Source: Sipunculus nudus (taxonomy: Eukaryota; Annelida; Sipuncula; Golfingiida; Sipunculidae). Taken from it: 64,000 nt of DNA. Positions within the stretch are counted from its first letter, which is position 1. Each line of letters begins with the position of its first letter. Shown in pieces: positions 1 through 11,703 of this stretch. The notes under the pieces are model-generated. The model was not told the DNA's origin, did not search any database, and saw nothing but the letters and a program-made list of their open reading frames with translations. The stretch spans positions 50,973,676 to 51,037,675 of the forward strand of contig CM049316.1 of NCBI GenBank assembly GCA_026874595.1, written 5' to 3'. Position numbers and translations under genes: made by a program.

Positions 1-589
1 AGCAGGAATTATCATCCAGAAACTAATTTTTGGACAGATGGCTCCTGTGACCTTCACCTTTGACCTTGTGACCTCAAAATTGATAGGGGTCTTCCACTCT
101 TGGCAGGTGAACTGTATGTGCAAGATGAAAGATCTCAGATGAATTTTTTGGCTGAAATTGCATCCACAACCTTTTTAAAGATGTGTCCTGTGACCTTGAC
201 CTTTGACCTCATGACCCCAAAATCAATTCAGGTCTTGCTTTTCCAATGGGTCAAATACAAGTCAAGTTTGAAATCCATACATCAATAAAAGAAGGAATTA
301 TCATCCAGAAACTAATTTTTGGACAGATAGCTCCTGTGGCCTTGACCTTTGACCTTGTGACCCCAAAATTTCTATGGATCATCCACTATTGGCAAGTGAG
401 CTATATATTCAAGATTGAAAACCTGGGATGAAAGTTTGGCTTAAAATGCATCTACAGTATATTTTAAAATGCCAGTCCAGTGACCTTGACCTTTGACCTC
501 ATGACCCTAGAACCTATAGGGTTCTTACTTTAGTGGTGGGCCATACATAAGTCATGTTTGAAATCTATATGGCTATCAACACTGGAGAT
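1..589 (+). repeat. TGACC-family tandem repeat, copy 1
   Basis: Units of about 145-150 bp alternate to give a period near 290 bp: the phrase beginning GGAATTATCATCCAGAAACT near position 4 recurs near 294. Each unit holds a run of the type TGACCTTGACCTTTGACCT followed by a TGACCCC-like tail (near 43, 191, 337 and 481). Open frames through this block (100-288, 246-431) are repeat translations and not genes. A second copy lies at 55040-55760. The left edge is cut by the window. Confidence 0.85.
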
Positions 590-1598
590 ATCATATGAGG
601 AGTGTGATTTTCACCATATATGGCAATATTCAAGGTCAAGGCCACTCACATAGGAAAGGTCATGACCCCAATTTAAATAACCATCATCCCATAACCCATA
701 CCTATGTATATGCATAATATAAAAGAAATCTGTCCATTAGTTTTTGACTTATAATGCTCACAGTACTGTAAGGTGGCAATTTTGGGAGTATTAAACGGCA
801 TGAAAACAAGTAAAGAATAATAGGTGGCGCCACCAGTTTCTGGAACATGACAACCCTATCCATGATCTTCCATCAACTTGATTTTAGGATAAACCTATGC
901 AAGATTTCTTGAGATATTAAAGAATTTGTGTGATTTTCCCCAAAATTGGACCTATTCAAGGTCAAGGACACTCTCCTAGTAAAGGTCATGACCTCATTTT
1001 AAATAGGCGTCGTCCTCTTACCCATATCTATACATATACCAAGTTTGGTAAAGTTCCTTGAAATATTTTTTGGGTTATCGCGCCAACAAGATTTATATGC
1101 GGCGGCGGCGGGACCGGTATGAAAACATAGTATCCCCCGACTTTGTCTGGGGATACAATGATTGCAGAAGGCGACCCCAGTCTTATAAGTAAAAGATGGA
1201 GGAGTCCAAGATCTATGGATATGCACAATTTCAGGCCAATAGGACAAGTCACTCATCATTAAAGGGCATTAATTTATTCTTCAAAAAATGGGATGGTAGG
1301 TGGCGCCACCTGTCTGGTTGACAAGAAAACTTTCAAAGATGAATGGACATGCCAAATTTCAGACCAATACCTTGAACCACTTCAGAGATATGAGCAATTT
1401 CCACTGAAAGCAAACATACGGATGGACTCCACACAATAACGATTGCAGATAGCGCCACCAGTCTTGAATACAAGATGGAGGTATCAAAGATCAATGGACA
1501 TGCACAATTTCTGCCAAATCTGTCCATTAGTTTTAGACTTATACTGCACATAGTACTGTCAAGTGGCAATGATGGATAATTATAAGGCCTGAAAAAAA
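590..1598 (+). repeat. Family A mosaic of GGTGGCGCCACC core modules
   Basis: Diverged core-module repeats. Exact GGTGGCGCCACC sites lie at 823-834 and 1299-1310. The phrase around 'CTGTCCATTAGTTTTTGACT' occurs at about 731 and 1521 and again at 37900, past the gypsy insertion. A hairpin of the B-element 3' type (GTATCCCC...GGGGATAC, 1130-1156) lies inside. The block is interrupted at 1599 by the F element and resumes at 3471. No gene seen. Confidence 0.75.
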
Positions 1599-1604
1599 CT
1601 AGAT

Positions 1605-1632
1605 GTGTCGGAACGACACGAATGCCCCCGCC
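1605..1632 (+). other. F element 5' hairpin and subterminal word
   Basis: A 6-bp perfect stem, GTGTCG/CGACAC, with a 3-nt loop is followed two bases later by ATGCCCCCGCC. The latter pairs with the 3' end of the element. Confidence 0.7.
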
Positions 1633-1984
1633 TGGGGCAAATAAGAAACATTTGTTAAATTTTGTAAATTTTTTTAAGTTCAGGAAGTGTTGTATGGTCA
1701 AAAGTAGGTCAACAAGGGCAAAATGCAAACTCGATCTGTAAAGGGTCAAACTCAAGCAACACACCAAAAATCAGGCCAGTATCTGCAAGCATTGTGAAAA
1801 AAAGTCCATATATGTGCATTTTTCATGAAAATTTCTGTCTTTCATGAAATTTTCTATGTTCAGGATCTGTCATATGGTGAAAAATAGGTTAACTGGGACG
1901 AAACGCGAACTCGATCTGTAAGTGGTCATTATGCGCCCACAAACCAAACATTAGGCCAGTATCTGTAAGCATTGCATTGCGAAA
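1633..1984 (+). repeat. Two diverged units of the 180-bp repeat
   Basis: The phrases GGTCAAAAGTAGGTCAAC, AACTCGATCTGTAA and CACCAAAAATCAGGCCAGTA recur in the same order as in the regular array at 2661-3380, with many substitutions. The second unit is cut at 1984 by the nested element and the array resumes near 2653. Confidence 0.75.
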
Positions 1985-2652
1985 CTAGAATATTAGCAAA
2001 AGTTGATAATCATTTATAAATTTAAATTGGAGAGGTATATACCATGTTTCATAACAATCTACCAAATGCTTCCTGAGAAATAAGCTCCTAAGTTTTTTTC
2101 TATACTAAGCTCTGTGACCTTGAAAAGTAGGTCAAGATCACCCATTTTTGAACTTGACCAAGATTTTGTAAATATAATGCAATAGGACTGAAGAAATGAA
2201 GTTCCTGTGTTGAATACCTTTGGAGATATCCTGCACAAAAGGCCAAAATTGAAAAAATCCAATAAAATTTCATTAAAAAATCAGAAATTGCAGGTGGCGC
2301 CACAAAATTGTGCAGCACATACAGACCATCAGTCCCAATGATCATAGTAAGTTTTGTGAAAATCCACACAATGGTTCCTGAGATATAAACTTCTGAGTGT
2401 TTTTCTATAATCAGCTCTAAAATGTAGAAAAATGGGTCAAGATCACCCATCTTCGAACTTGACCGAGATTTTATCGATATACATCTTCACTGTTGAAATA
2501 AAATTCCAACAGTGAATCCTTTTAGAGATATCCCGCTCACAAGGTAAAAGTTAACAGACGTGGAACGGACGGATGGACGGACAGACACCAGACAGACAGA
2601 TGGACAGCTTGGGTGACGAAAATAGCCCATCAGCCTATGAGCTGAGGGCTAA
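1985..2652 (+). mobile_element. Nested Helitron-like element in the 180-bp array
   Basis: It interrupts the array unit between '...GCATTGCGAAA' and 'AACGGCTGTACATG'. Uninterrupted units nearby read GCATTGCGAAAAAAAGTCC then GTACATG. The 3' end is an imperfect hairpin (AGCCC-ATCAG ... CTGAGGGCT) followed by CTAA, the CTRR-type Helitron terminus. Two internal units of about 290 bp share the phrase 'GTCAAGATCACCCAT', and GGACGGATGGACGGACAGAC lies just before the hairpin. One degenerate core palindrome is at 2293. It starts CTAGAAT, like the B elements. Confidence 0.6.
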
Positions 2653-2660
2653 AAACGGCT

Positions 2661-3380
2661 GTACATGTGTATTCGTCATGAAAATTTCTATTTTTCATGA
2701 ATTTTTCTAAGTTTAGGAGCCGTAAAACGGTCAAAAGTAGGTCAACGGGGACGAAACACGAACTTGATCTGTAACTGGTCAGTATCTGCCCACACACCAA
2801 AAATCAGGCCAATATCTGCAGGCATTGTGAAAAAAAGTCTGTACATGTGTATTTGTCATGAAAATTTCTATTTTTCATGAAATTTTCTAAGTTTAGGAGC
2901 CGTAAAACGGTCAAAAGTAGGTCAACCGGGACGAAACGCGAACTCGATCTGTAACTCGGCATTATCTGCCCACACACCAAAAATTAGGCCAATATCTGCA
3001 GGCATTGCGAAAAAAAGTCCGTACATGTGTATTTGTCATGAAAATTTCTATTTTTCATGAAATTTTCTAAGTTTAGGAGCCGTAAAACGGTCAAAAGTAG
3101 GTCAACCAATACGAAACGCGAACTCGATCTGTAACTGGTCTATATCTGCTCACACACCAAAAATCAGGCCAATATCTGCAGGCATTGTGAAAAAAAGTCC
3201 GTACATGTGTATCTGTCATGAATATTTCTATTTTTCATGAAATTTTCTAAGTTTAGGAGCCGTAAAACGGTCAAAATTAGGTCAAACGGGAAGAAACGCG
3301 AACTCGATCTGTAACTGGTCTATATCTGCCCACACACCAAAAATCAGGCCAATATCTGCAGGCATTGCGAAAAAAAGTCT
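2661..3380 (+). repeat. Four exact-length 180-bp tandem units
   Basis: GTACATGTGT recurs at 2661, 2841, 3021 and 3201, and the next boundary (GTACAACTGT) is at 3381, giving four units of exactly 180 bp with no net indels. Each unit contains CGTAAAACGG, GTCAACCGGGACGAAACGCG-like and GGCCAATATCTGCAGGCATT blocks. Differences are scattered substitutions. Confidence 0.9.
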
Positions 3381-3440
3381 GTACAACTGTTTGATTTCGG
3401 AATGACGGAAGGACGGAATGACAGACATGGGTAAAACTAT

Positions 3441-3469
3441 ATGCCCCGGCCACTTTGTGGCGGGGGCAT
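3441..3469 (+). other. F element 3' terminal hairpin
   Basis: ATGCCCC and GGGGCAT form the outer stem, with CCAC-TTT-GTGG nested inside. The right arm contains the complement of the 5' subterminal word at 1622-1632. Confidence 0.75.
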
Positions 3470-3470
3470 A

Positions 3471-3523
3471 AAAACAAGAAAAGGACACAAGGTGGTGCCA
3501 CCTGTCTTCCGCATATGACAAAG
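3471..3523 (+). repeat. Family A resumes; ends at gypsy target site
   Basis: The sequence continues family A with the module palindrome in its TG form (3491-3502) and then the 5-bp target CAAAG (3519-3523). The same host repeat carries on at 37695 after the gypsy element. Confidence 0.75.
3519..3523 (+). other. Gypsy target-site duplication, left (CAAAG)
   Basis: The five bases immediately before the 5' LTR equal the five bases immediately after the 3' LTR. Five bp is the usual Ty3/gypsy duplication. Confidence 0.85.
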
Positions 3524-4146
3524 TGTTCTGTGGTTCTGAAGAGACGTTGATGACGTCGGGGGTCCTACAGGTTACTGGTTGTGAGGACACAGGAGAACAC
3601 AGGGGGACAATTGAAGGGAGAGCGTTGAAGCATAACACCACAGAAGACAACAGACAAACATGGGACTCTTTATATTAACTGGAACTTGTTTCTTTTGTGA
3701 ACGGTACAAAGTCACGTCATCTATTAAAGCATCACATGCCCGATCCAGTATGGGCTGCAATTATTATTTGAACTGTCGTGGTGCTCGCCAGGCCTGGTTT
3801 TGGACATTTGAACTTTGTTTCGTTTGAGGATGGACTTTTTATCGTGAAAGGCTCCTATGCAGCCCCAGGGGCCGTGCCTGCACTTAAATTACCGGTATAC
3901 TCGCACTCGCACTATGTGATCTATTGATTGGAGGCACTCCTACTACACTTCATTTTGAGCTAAGTATTCTATAATATGGGTGTCTCGCTTGGACAGACTC
4001 ACATTTTATGTAAACCAAACATTGTGTATTCTTGTATAAATTGTACATAATGATTTGTCTATTAAAAATATTATCATTTAAAGAGTCTTTCTTCAGTTGT
4101 GTTGGTTGCATGTGGAACCCGGTTGAAAGTTTAGTTACACGTAACA
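3524..4146 (+). repeat. Gypsy 5' LTR
   Basis: A 623-bp repeat of 37085-37694, beginning TGTTCTGTGG and ending CACGTAACA. The homologue at the right has a clear TATATAA box near 37228, which is altered here (TTTATATTAAC). Internal indels against the other LTR include an extra ACCGGTATACT-like segment near 3890. Open frames on either strand here are not genes. Confidence 0.9.
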
Positions 4147-4152
4147 TAGAAA

Positions 4153-4170
4153 TGGGGGCTTGTCTCTTTG
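4153..4170 (+). other. Probable primer-binding site
   Basis: TGGGGGCTTGTC lies six bases after the 5' LTR. Its first eight bases match the start of tRNA-Pro-type primer-binding sites known from retroelements, and the later bases diverge. The tRNA assignment is inference. Confidence 0.5.
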
Positions 4171-4386
4171 CTTTTCTCTTTGGCTCGTTTTTTTAGGGGT
4201 ATGAATTGGGGTCAGGTCAGTCATCTCTGACATTTTTAGGATTGTTTTGTATTATACTGTGTATGGGTTCACTATAGTTTTTGGAAACACGAAAGACTCG
4301 TCGTATAGTGTCATGTATTAATGGGAGATTCCACTGTGTAAAGTTATAATTATACGGTCTTTGTCATTTGAATATTGTCTGTCATA

Positions 4387-5305
4387 ATGGATATTGACAA
4401 ATTTATAGAAAATCCTACCAGTAAGGTCTTAGACCAAATGAAAAAGGTTGATTTATTAGAAACATGTGACAAATTAGAGATAGATGGAAAACAGTCTATG
4501 AGAAAAACAGAACTGAAAAGAAATATTGTGGATTATTTTGTGGATAATGATATACTTGACCCTTCGGTTCTGGATTTATATCCATATGAAATCCTTTAAG
4601 GTGCTGACTCTAAACAATCTGAGTATCAACTAAAATTAAAAGAATTAGAATTAAGAGAAACTAGAGAGATGAAATAATTGGAATTTCGAGAATTAGAATT
4701 GAAATTAAAATTAGCAAACTCTGGGGAAGAAAAAGGAAAATCTGCTAGTGTTAGAGTTTTAGACCCTAACAGGTACATAAAATTGGTCCCTGTATTCAAT
4801 AGAGATATAGATAAATTCTTCCAACATTTTGAAAAAGTAGCCGAAAGTCTTGAGTGACCAGTTGAGTTATGGTCTATTTTGATACAGAGTGTACTTACGG
4901 GAAAAGCTCAAGAGGTATATTCGGCATTATCTAAAGAGGATTGTTCAAATTATGTCATCTGAAATCTGCTGTACTTCATGTGTATGAATTAGTACCAGAA
5001 GCTTACAGACAGAAGTTTCGAAATTTGAGAAAACATTGGAGTCAGTCACATGCTGAATTTGCTCATGATAAAGAAGTGCTTTTTGAGAAATGGTGTAACT
5101 CAAAAGAAGTGAATTCAAATTATGAAAAACTTAAGCACTTGTTATTAGTTGAAGAATTTAAGAAATGTGTTAGAGATGATATTAAGACATACTTAGATGA
5201 GAAAGAAGTAACATCGTTACCACAAGCGGCAAAATTTGCTGATGAGTTTGCTTTAACTCATAAACACAAATTTGATAGACCTAGAGAAGTTGGTTTTGTT
5301 AAACC
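4387..5305 (+). pseudogene. gag: Gypsy gag pseudogene (SCAN-like capsid region)
   Basis: The first ATG at 4387 opens a frame that begins MDIDKFIENP and is rich in K/E/L. It is broken by TAA at 4597, TAA at 4675 and TGA at 4855, then shifts frame near 4950. The last part (to about 5305) contains GKAQEVYSAL, followed in the new frame by VYELVPEAYRQKF and AQSHAEF-like text, the style of Gmr1-like capsids related to the vertebrate SCAN domain. The protein stops after residues ending FVKPNK, where an HA element begins. A nucleocapsid zinc knuckle is not visible. It would have packaged element RNA in the cytoplasm. Confidence 0.75.
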
Positions 5306-5310
5306 AAACA

Positions 5311-5340
5311 AGGCCTACAGGCCTATTGCGAACCTGTGCA
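5311..5340 (+). other. HA1 5' terminus
   Basis: AGGCCT is repeated with an AC spacer, followed by GCGAACCTGTG, the 5' subterminal word of the family. The same ends are at 8211, 14117, 49282, 55857 and 60407. Confidence 0.75.
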
Positions 5341-5850
5341 TATGGATATACACCAGGTATAACGCTTCAATGCTGAACCACTACTTTTCATATATATGAA
5401 CAATGCAAGTACTAAACATCTGAACAAGAAACAATACACAAACATCACTGCTGAAATTCTCGCATGGGTGCACACAACACAAAAATAATTGTAGGTGGCA
5501 CCACCAGTCTTGTATACAACAAAGCTATTTGACATGTATAAATATGCCCAATTTCAGGCTGATATATCAAATTCCTCCGTAGAATTAAGCAGGCACATAC
5601 ACTTTGCAAAAGTCATTGCAGATGGCGACACCTGTCTTGTGAACGAGAAAGCCATTAAAGACACATAGACAGGTCAGAATAACAGGCCAATACATCAAAC
5701 TTACCTTGAGTCTGATGCATGGGGCTGACCAGGCTGTTGCCCCGTGTGTACTGTGACAAATTACTGGCTCAGGCTACTGCACTGAGTGAACTCTTGACCT
5801 GCACCTGGCTAGACTGAGTGAACTTCTGACCTGTACCTGGCTGCACTGAG

Positions 5851-6494
5851 TGAATTCTTGACCTGTTGCATAATCTGACACAGTTGGCAGTCTGCCAAAG
5901 CTATTAATAAATCCAGACTGACCTTTTGCCTGTTGCCAAATCTGAAATAGTAGCCAAACAATTGCATAAGCTCACAGATTGGCTCCATATGCAGCCCTGA
6001 GGGGCATGACACCCATGTGGTGATCACATGATACTCATGATGTGATCACATGCTACCCATGAGATGATCACATGCTGCCCATGAGGTGCTCACATGACAC
6101 CCATGAGGTGATCACATGCCTTAGGCTTGGCTGCACTGATTGAACTGTTGACCTATATTTGGCTGCACTGAGTGAATTCTTGACCTGTTGCATAATCTGA
6201 CACAGTTGGCAGTCTGCCAAAGCTATAAATAAATCCAGACTGACCTTTTGCCTGTTGCCAAATCTGAAATAGTAGCCAAACAATTGCATAAGCTCACAGA
6301 TTGGCTCCATATGCAGCCCTGAGGGGCATGACACCCATGTGGTGATCACATGATACTCATGATGTGATCACATGCTACCCATGAGATGATCACATGCTGC
6401 CCATGAGGTGCTCACATGACACCCATGAGGTGATCACATGCCTTAGGCTTGGCTGCACTGATTGAACTGTTGACCTATATTTGGCTGCACTGAA
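5851..6494 (+). repeat. 322-bp near-perfect tandem duplication
   Basis: TGAATTCT at 5851 recurs at 6173 and the two 322-bp units differ at only a few positions. The duplication makes twin open frames on the minus strand (5809-6027, 6068-6349). The frames are a by-product and not genes. Each unit holds a TGATCA minisatellite. Confidence 0.9.
5990..6120 (+). repeat. TGATCACATG minisatellite (about 20-bp unit)
   Basis: Imperfect units of the type GATCACATGNNNCCCATGAG repeat five or six times, built on the palindrome TGATCA. The array recurs at 6310-6440, 9010-9075 and 56745-56815 in other HA units. Confidence 0.75.
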
Positions 6495-7179
6495 TGAACT
6501 CTTGATCTGTTGCCAAATCTGAAACAGTTGGCAGTTCCTCAACCTATTCAAGAAACATACACAATCTTGGCCTGTTATGTAACTCTGCTAAAATTTATCA
6601 AACACAAACCATTTGAACAAACTTGAGAGGGCTAGCCTCTGGGATCATTTCTGTAAATTTCTGACTGTTTAGAAGAATAAGACTTTTAAAGTTTTTTTCA
6701 GCTTTTTCCCTGTAAAATCTAAGTAAATACAGATAGCAAAAATAAGCTGAATCCATCAACATTTATTTTGTGACAGATAATTGCATGAAATTTGGGGATG
6801 GTAGCTCCTGCTATTCCTGAGAAATTATGAGTTAGTGTACACATGATATCTAATATCATAAATCTACATTTTTACAAGCTTTTAAAAAACATTCTTGTCA
6901 ATATTTTCCATAGATAACCTGAAATCTAAATGTCTAGAGGCATGATGTAATGGGTGCTGATAAACTGGTGCTAGGCTAGATGTATCTGCTTCACACAGCT
7001 AACATGTATGGTAAAATGACTCAATTCAATCTTTATAAATCAGTCAAAATTCATTCTTTGGAACCATAAAAGAGGATTATTATAAGAATTATTCAGGGAA
7101 TTATTCTTGCAAAATATTAAACAAACTGGCCTCAGTATCATCAGTCAAACGTTTTGTAGGTTTATAACTCATATGGGAA

Positions 7180-7960
7180 AATACAGCAAAATGGCAAAGT
7201 TCAGCTTCCCATAATTCAGCCAAAAATCATTGAACCAAAACCATTTGAACAAACTTGAATTATCAACATCTAAGGATAATTAATGTGTGAGATTTAAGAA
7301 TTTGGCCCAGTGGTTTTTGAGAAGAAGATTTTGTAGCCACTTAGGTAAAATGGGCTGTTATGGCATATGACTAAATTCAGCTTCCCATAACTCAGCCAAA
7401 AGTCACTGAACTGAGACCATTTGAACAAACTTGAATTATCAACATCTAAGAATAATTAATGTGTGAGATTAAAAAATTTGGCCCAGTGGTTTTTGAGAAG
7501 AAGATTTTTGTACCCACTTAGCTAAAATGGGCTGTTACGGCATATGACTAAATTCAGCTTCCCATAACTCAGCCAAAAGTCACTGAACTGAGACCATTTG
7601 AACAAACTTCAGAAAGCACTACCCTAGGATCATTTCTGTGTGAGATTTAAGAATTTGGCCCAGTGGTTTTTGTTGAGAAATTTTTTTAGCCACTTAGCTA
7701 AAATGGGCTGCAATGTCATATGACTAAATTCAGGTTCCCATAACTTATCCAAAAGTCACTGAACTGAGACCATTTGAACAAACTTCAGAAAGCACTACCC
7801 TAGGATCATTTCTGTGCGATTTAAACAATTTGGCCATATCGTTTCAGAGAAGAAGTTATTTGTAGACTTCAGTTTGATACGGGCACTGATGACCCCCGTA
7901 CAAAAAAGGCCAATGCAGGTGGCACCCATCAATACCTGAATTACATAAATGACTCATGTG
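7180..7960 (+). repeat. 177-bp tandem repeats inside HA1
   Basis: CCATTTGAAC occurs at 7241, 7417, 7594 and 7770, spacings of 176-177 bp. Units share 'AATTTGGCCCAGTGGTTTTT', 'CATATGACTAAATTCAGCTT' and 'CCATAACTCAGCCAAAA'. Related units occur at 11040-11340, 32700-32990, 57900-58070 and 59180-59450. Confidence 0.85.
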
Positions 7961-10900
7961 ACCAACACTGGCATAAAATTTGGTGATGTTAGCTCCGGCC
8001 GTTTCTGAGATTGTCATTTTAGTGTGCTTTTTTGGACAGATGACTAAGTTCAACTTCCTGTAACTCGGCCAAAATTCACCGAACTTGAACCATTCGAACA
8101 AACTTGAGAGAGATGGTAGTAAAGATTATTTCTGTGAAATATTGAATAATTTGGCTTGACAGTTTCGGAGGAGAAGACTTTTTTAAGGTTTTTAGCTTTT
8201 TTTCTTAACAAGGCCTACAGGCCTAATGCGAACCTGTGCATTGGGAAATACACCAGATATAATGCTTCAATGCTGGACCATTATTTTTCAACTATGCAAG
8301 TACTAAACATTTTGAATAAGAAACAATAACACAAACATCACTGCTGAAATTCTGGCATAGGTGCACACAACACTAAAAAGATTGTAGATGGCACCACCAG
8401 TCTTGTATACAACGAAGCTATCAGAGATATATACATACGCCCAATTTCAGACTAATATATATAAAACCTCTCCTGAGAAAAACGTGTGCAAAAGTCATGG
8501 TAGGTGCAACACCTGTCTTGTGAGCGAAAGCCATCAAAGAGATATAGACAGGTCAAAATATTAGGCCAATACATCAAACTTACCTTGAGTCTGATGCATG
8601 AGGCTGACAAGGCTTAGGTGAGAAAGGCTGTTGGCCCGAGTGAACTGTGACAAATTGCTTGCTCAGACTACTGCACTGAGTGAACTCATGACCTGCACCT
8701 GGTTAGACTGAGTGAACTTTTGACCTGTACCTGGCTGCACTGAGTGAACTCTTGACCTGTTGCATAATCTGACACAGTTGGCAGTCTGCCAAAGCTATAA
8801 ATAGAATGCAGCTACTGCAATGAGTAAACTCCTGACCCATACCTGGCTGCACTGAGTGAACTCTTGACCTGTTGCCTAATCTGATACAGTTGACAGTCTG
8901 CCAAAGCTATAAATAGATCCAGACTGACCTCTAGCCTGTTGCCAAATCTGAAATAGTAGCCACACCATTGCATAAGTTCATGCAGGGGCCCTGCCCTGAG
9001 GGGCTTGACACCCATGAAGTGATCACATGGTGCCCATGAGGTGTTCACATGTCACCCATGAGGTGATCACATGCCATGTGCTTGGCTGCACTGATTGAAC
9101 TCTTGACCTATATCTGGCTGCACTGAATGAACTCTTGATCTGTTCCCAAATCTGAAACAGTTGGCAGTTTCTCAACCTATTTAAAGATACAGATTCAATC
9201 TTGGCCTGTTGGTATATCTGTTTACACATACTGAAAGACTTTGGTTAAAATTTCTTTTTTCAAGCCGACATATTCATAAACTTTTTATCAAAATATCTAG
9301 AATAATAAAATATGCAGTACTTTCATTGTTAAAGGTCCAATAGTTCTGCCAAAAATCATTCTAGTAAACTTGAACAAAGGCCACCTAAGAATAATTTTTG
9401 TGCAATGTTACAGAAGATATAATTGAAATAATAATTTTGTAGAAGAACACTATTGCAGTTCTCAGTTTGAAAAAGACATAATAATGGCCATAAGACCAAC
9501 TTAAGCTTTTCACAACTCAACCAAAAACAACAAACTCAGTATATTCTGATATGATTGAAAGAACCATGTCCTAGGATAATTCTTTTGAAAAATTGAACAA
9601 TTCAACTTGACAGTTTCATCATTAAGCTGAAAGAGGCTAAAATTATGAGCTTTTTTTGCCCATAAAAAACAGGTCAATGTAGGTGGCACCACTAAATCTA
9701 CAACTTCAAATATGAGTTATGTGACCAACATTTGCACAATACCTGGTAATGCTAGCTTCTGTCATTTCTAAGATTACTATGTCAGTATGCTTACTTGGCC
9801 AAATGACTGTTCAAATTTGTGTAACTCCACTAAAATTCATCAAATGCAAACCATTTGAACAAACTTGAGAGGGCTTGCCTCTGGGATCATTTATGTAAAA
9901 TATTGAACAATTTGGCTGGACCATCTACAAGAAGACAACTTTTAAAATATTGTCAGCTTTTTCCTTATAAAATCTAAGTAAATGCAGATAGCAAAAAAAT
10001 AAGCTGAATCCCACAAAATTTGATATGTGACAGATTATTGCATAAAATCTGGGAAAGGTAGCTCCTGCTATTCCTGAGAAATTATGGATTAATGTACAGA
10101 TGACCAATGATCCCCATACAAAAATAGGTCAATTCAGGTGGCGCCACCAATACCTGAATTTCATATATGACTCATGTGACCAACACTGGCAAAAAATTTG
10201 GTGATGATAGCTCTGGCTGTTTCTGAGACTGTCATTTCAGTATGCTTTTTTTGACAGATGACTAAGTTCAACTTCCTTAACAAAATTGAGGGAGATGGTA
10301 TAAAAGATTATTTCTGTGAAATATTGAACAATTTGGCTTGAGTGTTTCGGAGGAGAAGATTTTTAAAGGTTTTTTTAAGCTTTTTCTCTATAAAATTTAA
10401 GAAAATTTTCAGATGGCTAATTTTTTGCATTAAATTTCATGATGCTAGCTCCAATCATTTTCAAAATAGTATGGGTAAACGTACAGAAGTCAAACGCAGC
10501 CACACCATCGCATTAGTTCACAGGTTCACTAAAAATGAATACAGATGCATATTGAATGCAAAATTGTAATACAGATACATCTCCCTGATGGCAAAATCTT
10601 GAATTAATTTGACTATGGTTACCAATTATTTATAATCCATGTACAACCGTCTTTATATATCCACAGAGAGCTGTATAGCTGTGATTGTAAACATTGCCTG
10701 GCATGAGGAATATCTAAAAATCATAAATCTACACTTTTTAAAAGCTTTTAAAAAACATTCTTGTCAATATTAACCATAGATAACCTGAAATCTAAATGTC
10801 TAGAGGCATGATGTAATAAATGCTGATAAACTGGTGCCAGTCTAGATTATCTAGATGTATCTGTGTATCTGCTTCACACAGCTAACATATATGGTAAAAT

Positions 10901-11703
10901 GACTCAATTGAACCTTTATAATTCAGCCAAAATTCATTCTTTGGAACCATAAAAGACAATTATTATAAGAATTATTCAGGGGATTATTCTTGTAAAATAT
11001 TAAACAAATTGGCCTCTGTTGGGTCAGTCAAAAAAAATTTTACAGGTTTATAACTCATATGGGAAAATACAGCAAAATGGCTAAGTTAAGCTTCCCATAA
11101 CTCAGCCAAAAATCACTGAACCAATACCATTTGAATAAACTTGAATTATCAACATCTAAGGATAATTAATGTGTGAGATTTAAGAATTTGGCCCAGTGGT
11201 TTTTGAGGAGAAGATCTTTGTAGCCACTGAGCTAAAATGGGCTGTTACAGCATATGACTAAATTCAGCTTCCCATAACTCAGCCAAAAGTCACTGAACTG
11301 AGACCATTTGAACAAATTTCAGAAAGTACTACCCTAGGATCATTTCTTTTTGGACAGATGACTAAGTTCAACTTCCTGTAACTCGGCCAAAAATCACTGA
11401 ACTTAAACCATTCGAACAAACTTGAGAAAGATTGTTCCAGGAATCATTTCTGTGAAATATTGGACAATTTGGCTGAACAGTTTCGGAGAAGAAGATTTTT
11501 AAAGGTTTTTTTGCTTTTTCCCTATAAAATTTAAGAAAATGCAGTTAGCCAAAAAATAAGCAAAATCCGATTGAGTTTTTTAGATGACTAATTTTTTGCA
11601 TAAAATTTCGTGATGCTAACTCTTGCCGTTTTCAAGTTAGTATGGGTTAACGTACAGACGACGGACGACGCCACACCATCGCATAAGCTGACAGGTTCGC
11701 TAA

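Larger units (their letters stand above)
1599..3470 (+). mobile_element. F element: Helentron-like, carries 180-bp tandem array
   Basis: The left end has a small hairpin, GTGTCG-gaa-CGACAC (1605-1619), followed by ATGCCCCCGCC (1622-1632). The right end is a hairpin (3441-3469) closing with GGCGGGGGCAT (3459-3469), the exact reverse complement of the left word. Such short subterminal inverted repeats plus a 3' hairpin are known from Helentron/HINE rolling-circle elements. The interior is a 180-bp array with another element (1985-2652) nested in it. Family A sequence flanks both sides and reads across the insertion. No coding capacity, so it is non-autonomous. Confidence 0.7.
5306..11703 (+). 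mobile_element. HA1/HA2: composite Helentron-like insertion in gag
   Basis: Two 5' ends (AGGCCTACAGGCCT at 5311 and 8211, each followed by TGCGAACCTGTGCA) and two 3' ends (CACAGGTTCACTAA to 10532; ACAGGTTCGCTAA to 11703) are present. GCGAACCTGTG and CACAGGTTCGC are reverse complements. The second 5' end interrupts the phrase 'TTTTTAGCTTTTTCCC' found intact in other copies, so HA2 sits inside HA1. Sequence after 10533 ('GATGCATATTGAATGCAAAA') also occurs at 32290, 58665 and 60200 and belongs to the longer form of the family. No protein-coding evidence. Confidence 0.7.

Noticed and set aside
1333-1767. 144-codon minus-strand frame
   Set aside because: It crosses the boundary between family A and the F element, so it cannot be an ancestral gene.
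2661-3380. Regular repeats as a CRISPR array
   Set aside because: Units are 180 bp with no spacer/repeat alternation and lie in a eukaryotic transposon.
3441-3469. GC-rich hairpin as a bacterial-type terminator
   Set aside because: The context is a eukaryotic transposon end; the stem is complementary to the 5' end of the same element.
5809-6349. Two near-identical minus-strand proteins of 72 and 93 residues
   Set aside because: A result of the 322-bp tandem duplication; related HA units elsewhere do not keep the frame.
11680-11703. GGTTCGC as a tRNA T-arm or Pol III B box
   Set aside because: It belongs to the HA 3' terminus, repeated many times, with no cloverleaf around it.
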